Positions 16,332-25,525 of a DNA stretch of 64,000 nt are shown here, in pieces; positions within the stretch are counted from its first letter, which is position 1, and every line of letters starts with the position of its first letter. A program made the position numbers and the translations under genes. This stretch comes from Dokdonella_A sp044227025. GTDB taxonomy: Bacteria > Pseudomonadota > Gammaproteobacteria > Xanthomonadales > Rhodanobacteraceae. The notes under the pieces are model-generated. The model was not told where the DNA came from, searched no databases, and saw only the letters and a list, made by a program, of their open reading frames with translations. The DNA lies in contig NZ_JBGAFX010000006.1 in the NCBI RefSeq assembly GCF_044227025.1, forward strand, positions 62,001-126,000, read 5' to 3'.

Positions 16332-16676
16332 TTACTCGGAAAACTCGATCGGCGTGTCGAGGTCTTCGCAGAAATTCTGCTTGCTCGGCTCACTGAAGCT
16401 GCCGTCGCTGAACTTCGCTCTGATCCACTGGTCGCAACCTTCATTGTTGGTGCTGGCGTCCCACACCATCGTCTCGGTCTTGCCCGGCGCGATGCCCTTG
16501 CCGATGTCGAAGTCGCCCCATTCCTTCTTGTCTTCCGAGACCTGCAGCTTTGTGATGCGTGATTCCGTCGTGTTGCTCACCTTGAAGTGCCACTGGTCGG
16601 CGGCCGTCGCATGCAGGACGGGCAGTGCGAGCGCGGCGAACAGAAGACCCGCACGCATCGTGTTGGTGGTGGACAT
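16332..16676 (-). CDS. Small secreted protein of unknown function
   Basis: 114 residues starting MSTTNTMRAGLLFAALALPV with predicted cleavage after HATAA, leaving an 88-residue mature protein. It begins DQWHFKVSNTTESRITKLQV, has two cysteines (EGCDQWI and QNFCEDL) that could form a disulfide, and ends PIEFSE without the IFxxGFD motif. The pattern of short strands (WHFKVSN, ITKLQVSE, TETMVWD) suggests a beta-sandwich. I recognise no family beyond small periplasmic proteins. AAGGGGAATTC lies just upstream of the ATG as a plausible binding site. Confidence 0.75.
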   Translation of the reverse strand: MSTTNTMRAGLLFAALALPVLHATAADQWHFKVSNTTESRITKLQVSEDKKEWGDFDIGKGIAPGKTETMVWDASTNNEGCDQWIRAKFSDGSFSEPSKQNFCEDLDTPIEFSE

Positions 16677-16989
16677 GAATTCCCCTTGTTGTTCTTCGTG
16701 GAATGCCTGCGCCGTTGCGGCGATGGCTTGAACGCACTCCGCAGTGCGGATGTCGCCGCTGCATCAAAGCGCGCTAGAGCGTCGAAGCAAGAACGGTGCC
16801 ATGGAACGGTCGACACCAGCGCGGGCCTGGCGCCTCCGTGCACGGGCATGCATGTCCCTTCATGACACACGCGGACACAGAATGTGACAGCGCGGAATTC
16901 CGCGTCCTGCTCTTCACCTTGCATGAGCGAATCTTCTGATCACATCGCCTTAACGTCTGCGGGCGCATTGTCTAGGGCATCAAAGAGGG
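16677..16989. other. Divergent intergenic region
   Basis: 313 bp separate the minus gene starting at 16676 from the plus frame at 16996. No gene or strong hairpin is visible. The last 120 bp are less GC-rich (around TCTTCTGATCACATCGCC) and probably hold the promoter of the downstream gene. Confidence 0.5.
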
Positions 16990-16995
16990 GTGCTC

Positions 16996-17472
16996 ATGGG
17001 CTTTGCGATGAATCCGAATGGAAGCTGGCAACAGGTCGCCATTTTTGAAGTGGAAGGCGGCGCAAGCATCGTCGATTCCCTGCTGACCAGGTTGAGGGCC
17101 GAATTCGAATCCTCCGAATGGGTGGTCCTGCCAGTCCCGCGCTGTCTGCCCGCGCGCGTCTGGTTCCAGGCGCGCGTGGATTTCGGGATCGGGGAGCGGC
17201 GAGCCATCCGTGTGGCGTCATGCCTCATCGAAGAAGTGGGGCGCGCGAAACTCCCCGGCTATCGCCTTGTGGCCGGCAGGGAATGGCTGGATCTCGCGGT
17301 GGCACAGATGCATGCCGAAGTGGCTCCCGGCGTCTCGCCGGAATTCGCGACCACTCCCGAGCGGCGGCGGCCCGGCTGCAACCGGAATCCTGCCGGCGTT
17401 GCGCATTGGCTTGCCAGGCGTTGGGTGAACAGGGTGTCGCCTTCCAGGACATTCCTGCGCAACACGGGTTGA
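16996..17472 (+). CDS. Hypothetical protein, possibly frameshifted at its 3' end
   Basis: 158 residues from the ATG at 16996, preceded by AGAGGGG. Codon use is good through about residue 115 (EVEGGASIVDSLLTRLRAEF, LPGYRLVAGREWLDLAVAQM). After that the frame turns into arginine-rich text (ERRRPGCNRNPAGVAHWLAR) and ends one base before the convergent gene at 17474. Another frame over the same DNA gives a more natural tail (ALGEQGVAFQDIPAQHGLIQ) running into the neighbour, so a one-base error or mutation near 17350 is possible. I do not recognise the protein. Both readings remain open. Confidence 0.45.
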   Translation: MGFAMNPNGSWQQVAIFEVEGGASIVDSLLTRLRAEFESSEWVVLPVPRCLPARVWFQARVDFGIGERRAIRVASCLIEEVGRAKLPGYRLVAGREWLDLAVAQMHAEVAPGVSPEFATTPERRRPGCNRNPAGVAHWLARRWVNRVSPSRTFLRNTG

Positions 17473-17473
17473 T

Positions 17474-17968
17474 TCAGCGTGTGCTGCGGATCGGCCGGTT
17501 TGCCGATCTCGTCCGCACCTTGCGCGCGTGCAGGTCTTCCGCATCGTCGAGGGAATGGGTTGCTTTGAGGCCGCCTTCCTCCTCCGCGAGTTTGGAGAGC
17601 TTGCAATAGAACGTGCGTAGCCTCTCGAGGTCCGCTTCGTCGAGATCCTCGACCGCGACCACGCGATTGCTTGCTTGCTCATGTGCCGCAAGCAACTCGT
17701 TGAGCTTGATGTGGACCGCGAGGCTGTCCTTGTTCTGTGATTGCTGGATCAGGAACACCATCAGGAACGTCACGATCGTCGTGCCGGTGTTGATGACCAT
17801 CTGCCAGCCTTCGCTGAAGCGGAAGATCGGTCCGGTGAGCGCCCACACCAGCACGCAACCGAGTGCGATCGAGAATGCCCAGGGCGAGCCGGCCAGGCGG
17901 GTCACGCTACCCGCGAATCGATCGAAGATGGAATGTCTTTCGCTGTAGGTGACGGGGCGCTCTGTCAT
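17474..17968 (-). CDS. Low-affinity iron permease-family membrane protein
   Basis: 164 residues from the ATG at 17968. Two close helices, WAFSIALGCVLVWALTGPIF and MVINTGTTIVTFLMVFLIQ, are followed by QQSQNKDSLAVHIKLNELL, the signature order of the low-affinity iron permease family (Pfam Iron_permease), and a cytoplasmic helix (DEADLERLRTFYCKLSKLAE). The usual THSLDDAEDLHARK end is present, then an unusual TRSANRPIRSTR extension that may come from stop-codon change near the convergent neighbour. The transport function of bacterial members is not established, so the name is a family label. Confidence 0.85.
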   Translation of the reverse strand: MTERPVTYSERHSIFDRFAGSVTRLAGSPWAFSIALGCVLVWALTGPIFRFSEGWQMVINTGTTIVTFLMVFLIQQSQNKDSLAVHIKLNELLAAHEQASNRVVAVEDLDEADLERLRTFYCKLSKLAEEEGGLKATHSLDDAEDLHARKVRTRSANRPIRSTR

Positions 17969-18059
17969 GGCGGTGGCTTCCTGAGGTTTCGCAGTTCTGC
18001 CGGCTGGTGTTCGAGGATCGACGCGTCGGGCATGACGCGGCTCGACCACGACAAGGCGG

Positions 18060-18440
18060 TCACGCATGCGCCGCGCGGGAATGCGAACCCCCGCATTTCG
18101 CGTGCGCGCAGGCGCAGGATGCGTCGGCGACGCGGGCAAATCCCTGCTGGGATTCGCGACAGGCTTCGCTGCACCATCGTTCCGGCGGTTCCACGTTGCA
18201 GGTGCAACCGTCATGGGCGCACCGTCGAGCGGCCGCCTTGTCCTCGTCGTGCTTGTCGCCAGTCGTGCGGATCGCCGGAACGAACGGAGATACCGGATCG
18301 CTGGTCGGGAACGTCTCCTCGAGCGCTTCGTCGAGCGCGTCGCTCTCCCGCGCCTTGCGCTCGCTGCGTTCGGTGGGCGTTTCCTCGTGCGGCGGTGAAT
18401 GTCCGTCGTGCGGCAGGTCCTTGCGGTCGCGTTTGGGCAT
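18060..18440 (-). CDS. Metallothionein-like cysteine-rich protein
   Basis: 126 residues, start ATG at 18440 with GGAGAAGC upstream. The N-terminal half is charged and disordered and contains DALDEALEETFPTSDPVSPF, a short motif I recognise from other small proteobacterial proteins. The C-terminal half has nine cysteines: CAHDGCTCNV, RWCSEACRES and CACAHAKCGG, with histidines, resembling bacterial SmtA-type metallothioneins (CxxxxCxC followed by a zinc-finger-like part). Likely cytoplasmic zinc, cadmium or copper binding. Its neighbours give no operon. Confidence 0.75.
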   Translation of the reverse strand: MPKRDRKDLPHDGHSPPHEETPTERSERKARESDALDEALEETFPTSDPVSPFVPAIRTTGDKHDEDKAAARRCAHDGCTCNVEPPERWCSEACRESQQGFARVADASCACAHAKCGGSHSRAAHA

Positions 18441-18673
18441 GGTGCTTCTCCGGTGCCATGCACCGGAGGATGGGCCGCGTTCTTATGACGGTGGCTGAAT
18501 CTTCGAATCGGCGCACGCGCCCTGTTCAGCGTGCATGGCGAGTGAGGGCGCGCCATGTGCGAAGGCACGCCGGTCCATTTCACCCATTGTCCCGTGGTCG
18601 GAATGCAGTGGTGCGCGCACGATGGGCCACGGCTCGGCTAGCATGTCGACACCCTGACGTCCGCGAGCCATCC

Positions 18674-19621
18674 ATGCCGTCGATCATTTCCGTGCGCAAC
18701 GTCGGCAAGGTCTATTCGTCGGGGTTCAATGCGCTGCGCAACATCGACCTGGAGATCCGTCGTGGCGAGATCTTCGCCCTGCTCGGACCGAACGGTGCCG
18801 GCAAGACCACGCTGATCAGCATCATCTGCGGCATCGTCAACGCGTCCTCGGGCAGCGTGACCGTGGACGGACACGACATCGTGCGAGACTTTCGCGCGGC
18901 GCGTTCGAAGATCGGCCTGGTCCCGCAGGAACTGTCGACCGACGCGTTCGAGAGCGTGTGGGCGACGATGCGCTTCAGCCGCGGCCTGTTCGGCAAGGCG
19001 CCCGACCCGCAACAGCTGGAGAAGGTGCTGCGCGAACTCTCGCTGTGGGACAAGCGCGACAGCAGGATCATGACCCTCTCGGGCGGCATGAAGCGACGCG
19101 TGCTGATCGCGAAGGCACTGTCGCACGAACCGTCGATCCTGTTCCTCGACGAACCTACTGCGGGTGTCGACGTCGAGCTGCGCCACGACATGTGGCGGAT
19201 GGTGCGCCGCCTTCGGGACGAGGGCGCGACGATCATCCTGACCACGCACTACATCGAGGAAGCCGAGGAGATGGCGGACCGCATCGGCGTGATCGCCAGG
19301 GGCGGGCTCGTCGTGGTCGAGGACAAGGCGACCCTCATGCGCAAGCTAGGGCGCAAGCAGCTGACGCTGACCCTGCGCACGCCGTTGCAGCAGGTGCCGG
19401 CGGCGCTGGCCGGGCTGCCGCTCGAGCTCGCCAATGACGGCCACGCGCTGGTTTACACGTTCGACACGCAGACGGACGAGACCGGCATCGCCGCCCTGCT
19501 CAGGCAACTGGCCGAGCAGGGCATCGATTTCAAGGACCTGCATTCGAGCGAAAGCTCGCTCGAGGACATCTTCGTCGGCCTCGTGCACGGCAACGGCAAG
19601 GCGCAGGAGGCGGCCGCATGA
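18674..19621 (+). CDS. YadG-like ABC exporter, ATP-binding protein
   Basis: 315 residues. Walker A GPNGAGKT (38-45), Q-loop in LVPQELSTD, signature LSGGMKRR (135-142), Walker B ILFLDEP (155-161) and H192 (TTHYIEEAEEM) are all present. The IEEAEEMADRIGVI stretch and the C-terminal helical extension match the NodI/YadG/drug-resistance branch. It overlaps the permease gene by ATGA, so the two are coupled. An inner-membrane export pump is expected; substrates of YadGH-type systems are poorly known. Confidence 0.93.
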   Translation: MPSIISVRNVGKVYSSGFNALRNIDLEIRRGEIFALLGPNGAGKTTLISIICGIVNASSGSVTVDGHDIVRDFRAARSKIGLVPQELSTDAFESVWATMRFSRGLFGKAPDPQQLEKVLRELSLWDKRDSRIMTLSGGMKRRVLIAKALSHEPSILFLDEPTAGVDVELRHDMWRMVRRLRDEGATIILTTHYIEEAEEMADRIGVIARGGLVVVEDKATLMRKLGRKQLTLTLRTPLQQVPAALAGLPLELANDGHALVYTFDTQTDETGIAALLRQLAEQGIDFKDLHSSESSLEDIFVGLVHGNGKAQEAAA

Positions 19622-20379
19622 ACCTGCACGCCGTCCGCGCGATCTACCGCTTCGAAATGGCGCGCACTTTCCGAACGATCACGCAGTCGATCGCCTCGCC
19701 GGTGCTGTCGACCTCGCTCTACTTCGTCGTATTCGGTGCCGCGATCGGCTCGCGCATGGGCGAGATCGGCGGCGTGAGCTACGGCGCCTTCATCATCCCG
19801 GGCCTGATCATGCTGTCGCTGCTCAACGAAAGCATCTCGAACGCCTCGTTCGGCATCTACATGCCGAAGTGGGCCGGCACGATCTACGAACTGCTGTCGG
19901 CGCCGGTGTCCTTCATCGAAGTCGTGCTCGGCTACGTCGGCGCCGCGGCGACCAAGTCGGTGATGCTCGGCGTGCTGATCCTGGTCACTGCGCGCTTCTT
20001 CGTGCCATACCAGATCGCGCATCCGCTGTGGATGGCGTTCTTCCTGGTGCTGACCGCGGTCACCTTCAGCCTGTTCGGTTTCATCATCGGCTTGTGGGCC
20101 GACGACTTCCAGAAGCTGCAGGTGATCCCGCTGATGGTGGTCACGCCGCTGACCTTCCTCGGCGGTGCGTTCTACTCGATCAACATGCTGCCGCCGCTGT
20201 GGCAGAAGATCACCCTGTTCAATCCCGTCGTGTACCTGATCAGCGGCTTCCGCTGGAGCTTCTACGGTGTCGCCGACGTCAACGTCGCGGTCAGCGCGCT
20301 GGCGACGCTCGGCTTCCTCGCGCTCTGCCTCGTCGCGGTGTGGTGGATCTTCCGCACCGGCTACAAGCTGCGCAGCTGA
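19618..20379 (+). CDS. YadH-like ABC exporter, permease
   Basis: 253 residues, six predicted helices with the ABC-2 layout of NodJ/YadH: an N-terminal amphipathic segment (IYRFEMARTFRTITQSIASP), SYGAFIIPGLIMLSLLNESI, the FGIYMPKWAGTIYELLSAP coupling region, and the conserved TFLGGAFYSINMLPP-x-WQKITLFNP near the end. It is the membrane half of the exporter with the ATPase encoded immediately upstream. A short hairpin (GACGGCA/TGCCGTC, 20391-20415) after the stop may end the operon. Confidence 0.93.
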   Translation: MNLHAVRAIYRFEMARTFRTITQSIASPVLSTSLYFVVFGAAIGSRMGEIGGVSYGAFIIPGLIMLSLLNESISNASFGIYMPKWAGTIYELLSAPVSFIEVVLGYVGAAATKSVMLGVLILVTARFFVPYQIAHPLWMAFFLVLTAVTFSLFGFIIGLWADDFQKLQVIPLMVVTPLTFLGGAFYSINMLPPLWQKITLFNPVVYLISGFRWSFYGVADVNVAVSALATLGFLALCLVAVWWIFRTGYKLRS

Positions 20380-20567
20380 GCGCACGCAGGGACGGCAGCG
20401 ACGCCGCGTGCCGTCACCGCGGCTTCGAATCTGCGACGCGGTCCGCAAGCCGCTTTCGCCGCATTGCCTAGACTCGCCGTCGCGCAGCCGTGGGGGCGGG
20501 TGCGCTCGCAGCGGGCGACGCGATGTCGTCCGCGCCCGTCGCACATCGTTCCGGGGAGAGATCGATC

Positions 20568-22724
20568 ATGGCCAGTCGTCGCGCGCGGGTTGCCCTCACG
20601 GCAGCGGCCGCCGTGTTGTCGTTGAGTGCCTACGGCACCGCAAAATGGGTCGGCCTGCTGGCACCGGTCATCATCGTCACGCCACCGCCGACCGTTTCGG
20701 TGGCGCCAGCGCTGGCGACGCCGGCCGATTGCAGCGTGCTCGTCGACGACATCTTCTGCACCGGCTTCGATCCGATTCCGACCGTGATGCCGGGCACCAC
20801 GCCGGCAGCGCTGGGTCCGCCCTCGACCGTCGCGTTCAACGGCCTCGGCCTGATCGCCGACACGCTCAGCCACGCGCCGCGCCATGTCGTGCCGACGCGC
20901 TGGGCGCCACCACCCGCCGCGCTCGCCAGCCCGACGATGCCGAGCATTCCCCAGGTCGGCGTACTCGGTCGGCGCGATGCGCTGATCGTCTACGTGCCGG
21001 CGGTACAGGGCGCGGCGGACTATCGCGCCTACATGGTGGATTCGTCGGTCACGTTCGCGGGCACCCAGCCGCGCGGCGCGACCGTCGCCTGTGCGGGTTT
21101 CCGCCAGCGCTACGTGCGCAACATCGATGCCCTGCAAAGCAACAATCCGCTGGTCAGCGCGGTGCATCACCGCGAACTGTTGCAGGCGATCGAGGTACCG
21201 GGACTGGTCGCGAACGGCCCGTACACGATCGTCGTCGAGGCGCTCGCCTCGCCGTGTCCGTTTCCCGGCGTGATGGCGCACACCAATGCGACGATCCCGC
21301 TCACGACGGTCGATGCGTCCAGCAGCGGTGGTGACCATTTCTCGTTCCGCAGCTTCGCCGACATCAGGGCGATGTACGGCAACGAGATCCTCAACGGACA
21401 GGGCAGCACGCTGGCCGACTACAAGAACGTGAATGCCGCGCACGAAGCACCGGCGGAATTGATCGGCCAGCCGGTGCCACCCAACGATGCCGTGATGCCG
21501 GCCGATCCGCAGGTGATCGCGCGCAGTACCTTGCGCGTGTCGCGGCCGGCCGGCGACGAGGCGGTCAACGCGCCGATCTTCGACATCGGGCCGAACGCGG
21601 TGTTCGACGATTTCGGCAGCGACGCCGTGATGACCTCGTTCCATACCGAGACGCGTTCGGAAGGCGCGGGTCTCGTCAGCGGCGGCCAGTTCGGCGACTG
21701 GTACTTCTGGACCATCGCGGTGCAGCCGGCGCTGGATGCGATGTCGAACTGGGAGAATGGCAACAATCCGAAGGGCGTGCAGGTGTGGCGTCGCCACGGC
21801 CGCCTGTATTCGACCTTCGGCGACTGGGCGCAGGACGTGCTCGGCGCGGTGTACTTCGCCTCGACGCGCACGCAGCCGCAGGAACTCGATGCGACGAAGT
21901 ACGTGCACTCGTTCTTCCGCATCGACTCGGGCGCGACGCCACGGCGCTACTGGCACTGGATGATGTGCGGCGGCGCGACGCGCGACGAACTCGTTGATCC
22001 GTCCACCCACGTGCCGCGCGGACGCCCGGTCGCGCAACCGTTCTTTTACGCACCGGACGGCCGCAATCCGACGGCGCCGATGCTCGGTGAGCCGCTCACG
22101 CCGTACCATGACAAGGAATGCCTGAGCCTCGTGCAGATCGGCGGCTACTGGAACTGGGGACCGCCGCCGAACGCGGGGCCGACCTGGTACGACGAGCCGC
22201 ATTCGCAGCTGCATGCGTTCATCAGCCCGGCGGGCGTGGAGAACGGCATCATCAACCTCAAGCCTGCGGGCATCGACGACTACGATCCCGACGCGACCGG
22301 CGGCATGTTCTGGCGCCTCGACGCGGACCGCCATCCGACCAGCCCGATGTTCGAGCCGTTCGACCAGCAGGCGCCGCTGACGCATTTCGACATCTTCACG
22401 CGCCACGATCGCGTGGTGCTGTACATCAACGGGCGCCAGGCCTGGTGCGGCGACCTCAGCGAGCGGCCGCTTGCGATGCACTACGGATTGATCGCCTACG
22501 GCAACGTGCTCTACCACTCGAGCGCGGAAACGAGCGCCGCCTACACCGGCGTGGAGTCGTACCAGGGCGCGGTCGGTGGCAGCTTCCACTACATCATGAA
22601 CACGCCGTGGTCGGACACGCGCATCTGGGATGCGGTCGGGCAGAGCGAGAAGATCGACATCCCGTCGCAGTTCACGTTCGATGCCGGCGCCTGCTTCAAG
22701 CCGAAGTCGACGGCCGTGCAATGA
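20568..22724 (+). CDS. Large secreted protein of unknown function with N-terminal IFCTGFD motif
   Basis: 718 residues from the ATG at 20568, preceded by CCGGGGAGAG; the frame is open to 20490 but the added part is not signal-like. A signal or anchor segment (VALTAAAAVLSLSAYG) is followed by a Pro/Ala/Val-rich spacer and then CSVLVDDIFCTGFDPIPT at residues 55-72, a copy of the motif otherwise found at C-termini here. The rest is soluble, Trp- and Tyr-rich in places (FGDWYFWTIAVQPALDAMSN, RYWHWMMCGG, GGYWNWGPPP), with a jelly-roll-like end (VVLYINGRQAWCGDLSER). I recognise no catalytic family. It overlaps the next gene by ATGA. Confidence 0.75.
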   Translation: MASRRARVALTAAAAVLSLSAYGTAKWVGLLAPVIIVTPPPTVSVAPALATPADCSVLVDDIFCTGFDPIPTVMPGTTPAALGPPSTVAFNGLGLIADTLSHAPRHVVPTRWAPPPAALASPTMPSIPQVGVLGRRDALIVYVPAVQGAADYRAYMVDSSVTFAGTQPRGATVACAGFRQRYVRNIDALQSNNPLVSAVHHRELLQAIEVPGLVANGPYTIVVEALASPCPFPGVMAHTNATIPLTTVDASSSGGDHFSFRSFADIRAMYGNEILNGQGSTLADYKNVNAAHEAPAELIGQPVPPNDAVMPADPQVIARSTLRVSRPAGDEAVNAPIFDIGPNAVFDDFGSDAVMTSFHTETRSEGAGLVSGGQFGDWYFWTIAVQPALDAMSNWENGNNPKGVQVWRRHGRLYSTFGDWAQDVLGAVYFASTRTQPQELDATKYVHSFFRIDSGATPRRYWHWMMCGGATRDELVDPSTHVPRGRPVAQPFFYAPDGRNPTAPMLGEPLTPYHDKECLSLVQIGGYWNWGPPPNAGPTWYDEPHSQLHAFISPAGVENGIINLKPAGIDDYDPDATGGMFWRLDADRHPTSPMFEPFDQQAPLTHFDIFTRHDRVVLYINGRQAWCGDLSERPLAMHYGLIAYGNVLYHSSAETSAAYTGVESYQGAVGGSFHYIMNTPWSDTRIWDAVGQSEKIDIPSQFTFDAGACFKPKSTAVQ

Positions 22725-23854
22725 ACGCCGCATGCGCGATGTCGATCGCGCAGCGCCTGCGGGTCGCCGGCGCTGCGCTTGCGCTCGCATGCGTGTTCGC
22801 TTCGCCGGCGGCACGCGCGTTCGACCCGCGCTCGATCGATCGCATCCGCAGCGACGGCTTCGAGTCTGCGACACCGACGCCGATGCCGCTGGTCTCGCGC
22901 AACCGGCCCGCGTTCGCGAGTGCCGGCAATGCCGCCGCGGTCAACGACGGCGAGTACTACGGCGGCGCGACCTGGGATGTCGTGCCGGGCGACGCGACGC
23001 CGGCGTGGGTCGCCATCCAGGTCGGCGCGGGCCCGACGCGCGCGATGCTGAACTGGGTCGCGTACCCGGGCAGCAACCTGCCTACGCACTACCGCATCGA
23101 GACCTCGGCGAATTCCAGCAATGGCGCGGACGGCACCTGGACGACGGCGGTGACCGTCGTCGACAACGGCGTCGAGGCGCGCGCGCATCCGTTCGCATTC
23201 GCCGGGCAGCAATGGGTGCGCTTCGTCGTGACCCGCGCGCACGATGTCGGGCAGGCGATCTCGATCGACGAGATCGACGTGCAGGACGCCAGCACCGGCA
23301 ACGCCGACAGCTGGATGTTCGTCGGCGACTCGATCACCGCCGCGGCGTTCCATCGCGGCCTGTTCGAAGGCAATTTCCCCGAACGCGTGCACACCGTCTC
23401 GCCGGCGTTCTTCCCGCTCATGATCGGGGCAGGCGTCGGCGGCACCAGCACCGTCGATGGCGTCGCGCGCATCGACGAATGGCTGGCGATCCATCCGCAT
23501 TTCCAGAACTGGGTGATCTCCTACGGCACCAACGATTCGGCCAACGAAGATCCGCAGTTCGCGCCTGCATTCGGCGAGCGGCTGCGCTTCATCGTCGCGA
23601 CGCTGCAGGCAGCGGGCAAGACCGTATTCGTGCCGCGCATCCCGTACAAGACCGGCGGCGAGGCGTACCTCGCTCCATACAACGCGCAGGTCGATGCGGT
23701 CGTCGGAGAACTCGGGCTCGGCGCCGCGCCGGACCTGTATGCGTGGTTCCTCGCCCATCCGGACCAGCTGTACGACGGCGTGCATCCGAACGACGCCGGT
23801 TCGCGTTCGATGAACCAGCTGTGGGCCGATGCAGTGCGTCCGCTGTACCCCTGA
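22721..23854 (+). CDS. Secreted SGNH/GDSL-family hydrolase with N-terminal beta-sandwich
   Basis: 377 residues from the coupled ATG at 22721 (an ATG at 22739 is an alternative). The signal peptide ends near PAARA. FDPRSIDRIRSDGFES follows at 34-49, a variant of the window's motif. Residues 55-190 form a carbohydrate-binding or F5/8-like beta-sandwich (ISIDEIDVQDA). The SGNH core has VGDSIT with S204, G239-G241 region GVGGT, GTND (269-272) and the DGVHPND block with D352 and H355, giving a complete catalytic set. Likely a periplasmic or extracellular esterase, perhaps deacetylating a polysaccharide. It lies between two secreted proteins in one operon. Confidence 0.88.
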   Translation: MNAACAMSIAQRLRVAGAALALACVFASPAARAFDPRSIDRIRSDGFESATPTPMPLVSRNRPAFASAGNAAAVNDGEYYGGATWDVVPGDATPAWVAIQVGAGPTRAMLNWVAYPGSNLPTHYRIETSANSSNGADGTWTTAVTVVDNGVEARAHPFAFAGQQWVRFVVTRAHDVGQAISIDEIDVQDASTGNADSWMFVGDSITAAAFHRGLFEGNFPERVHTVSPAFFPLMIGAGVGGTSTVDGVARIDEWLAIHPHFQNWVISYGTNDSANEDPQFAPAFGERLRFIVATLQAAGKTVFVPRIPYKTGGEAYLAPYNAQVDAVVGELGLGAAPDLYAWFLAHPDQLYDGVHPNDAGSRSMNQLWADAVRPLYP

Positions 23855-23993
23855 TCGATCCCGTTGCGCGTGGTGGTCGGCCGGTTCCCTGTCGCGGACG
23901 GTGCCGCATCCGGCGCGAACTGCGCAGTCGGTCATGGTTGCCGCGAGGCGCAGCGCGCACAGTGCGCTTCGCACACGGCGCGGAGTACGGGCG

Positions 23994-25259
23994 ATGGCGC
24001 GGCGATGGATCCTTTCGCACCTGATGGCATTGCTCGTCTCGGGCGCGCTTCCGCTTGCGGCTGCGCCGAACGGTTCGCCATCCGGCACGCCGGGTGTCTG
24101 GGAACCGATCACGCTCGCCGCGCTGAACGGCGGCGACGCCGGTGTCGAGAACGGCGACACCATCCAGAGCGTGATCGCCGACCCGGTGAATCCGGGCACG
24201 TTCTACGTCGGCGCCGGCAACAACGACGGTCGCGCGATCATCTGGCTGCGCACGACCGACTTCGGCGACAGCTGGCAACTGCGCGACCATGCGACGATGC
24301 ACGGCAATCCGTGGGGCTTCAGCATCGACCCGAATCCGTCGCGCGATCCCGGCACGTTGCCGACGCTGTATTCGCCGGCCGGTTACGGATCATTCGGCGT
24401 ATGGAAATCGACCGACGGCGCCGCCAGCTGGCAGCGCATGCCGGGCGCCGACACTGCGTTCGCGCCGTACAACCCGTTCGGGCCGACGCTGACCGATCTC
24501 TACCACGCGATGGTGCTGCCCGACGATCCGCCGAACCACGTACTCGTCACCTACCACTACGGCTTCGCCAACAACGACGACGGCGGCTTCGGCGAATCGT
24601 GGGACGGCGGCGTCAATTGGGTCGTGCATCCGCCGCCGGCCGGCGTCGGTACCTCGCACTACGTGATCCCGATCAGCGGCACGACCTGGTGCGTGATCGC
24701 GCAGAGCAACAACGGCGACAGCGGCATCTGGCGCACGACCACCGCCGGCCGCGTCGGCGGTACGCCGGCGCTGCATTACCGCGACGGCACGATCAGCACG
24801 GCGGCGTGGACCAAGGTGAGCAGCGTCGAACACGTGCACGGCAGCTTCGGTGCGTGGAAACTCGCGGACGGAACCTGGTACGTCGCCGGCTGGACCACAA
24901 TCGCGAAGTCGACCGACCAGGGCGCGACCTGGGTCGACGTCGTGTCCGGCAACTGGCCCGGCACGTTCAACGGCGTCAACACGTCGGCGATCGTCGCGAC
25001 CGGTCGCTACCTCTACGCCAACTCCTTCATCGAGACGACGCAGGCACGCGCGCCGATCGGCGACGACACCAACTGGTCGCGCGATTACGCGCCCGCGGTG
25101 AGCGCGAACGGATCCAACCCGTTCGGTACCGCGGTCGCGTATTCCGCCGCGATCGGCAGCTACGTGATCCTCATGGGCGACCATACGCACGGCATCGTGT
25201 GGCGCTACATCGAACCTGCGGCAGGCGATGCGATCTTTGCCGACGGATTCGACGGCTGA
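23994..25259 (+). CDS. Secreted BNR/sialidase-like beta-propeller protein with IFADGFDG tag
   Basis: 421 residues from the ATG at 23994, with CGGAG upstream; earlier in-frame codons overlap non-signal sequence. Signal peptide RWILSHLMALLVSGALPLAA. The body shows repeated Asp-box-like and propeller strands: TTDFGDSWQLRD, STDGAASWQRM, DGGVNWVVHPP, STDQGATWVDVV, the S-x-D-x-G-x-T-W pattern of BNR repeats. It ends AAGDAIFADGFDG. Glycan or polymer binding at the cell surface is likely; catalytic sialidase residues are not evident. It is the third gene of the operon starting at 20568. Confidence 0.85.
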   Translation: MARRWILSHLMALLVSGALPLAAAPNGSPSGTPGVWEPITLAALNGGDAGVENGDTIQSVIADPVNPGTFYVGAGNNDGRAIIWLRTTDFGDSWQLRDHATMHGNPWGFSIDPNPSRDPGTLPTLYSPAGYGSFGVWKSTDGAASWQRMPGADTAFAPYNPFGPTLTDLYHAMVLPDDPPNHVLVTYHYGFANNDDGGFGESWDGGVNWVVHPPPAGVGTSHYVIPISGTTWCVIAQSNNGDSGIWRTTTAGRVGGTPALHYRDGTISTAAWTKVSSVEHVHGSFGAWKLADGTWYVAGWTTIAKSTDQGATWVDVVSGNWPGTFNGVNTSAIVATGRYLYANSFIETTQARAPIGDDTNWSRDYAPAVSANGSNPFGTAVAYSAAIGSYVILMGDHTHGIVWRYIEPAAGDAIFADGFDG

Positions 25260-25525
25260 GCGGAAGGTCGCCGGTCCGCTCCGAACATCTGCGCGCGTTG
25301 GTCCTTGTGCCGATCGTCTCCACGGTCCCGTGTGAACGGACAGGGACGATGCACCGCCTGGCGCGCATCGTGCGCGACCCGGGCGCGCCGGCGTCGCCGT
25401 AGCCGGCGCACGCCCGGCGCTCAGCTGCAGCGCCGCGCAGTCGCATGTCCGCGCCACGGGATGTTCGGGTTGGGCGCGATTTTCCGTTTCCCTGATGGAG
25501 CCTGCCAATCGAGGGTCCATCCGCC

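Noticed and set aside
20361..22874. Minus-strand frame of 837 codons
   Set aside because: Arg/His-rich shadow of the secreted protein and ABC operon region; the plus-strand genes have signal peptides, coupling and proper binding sites.
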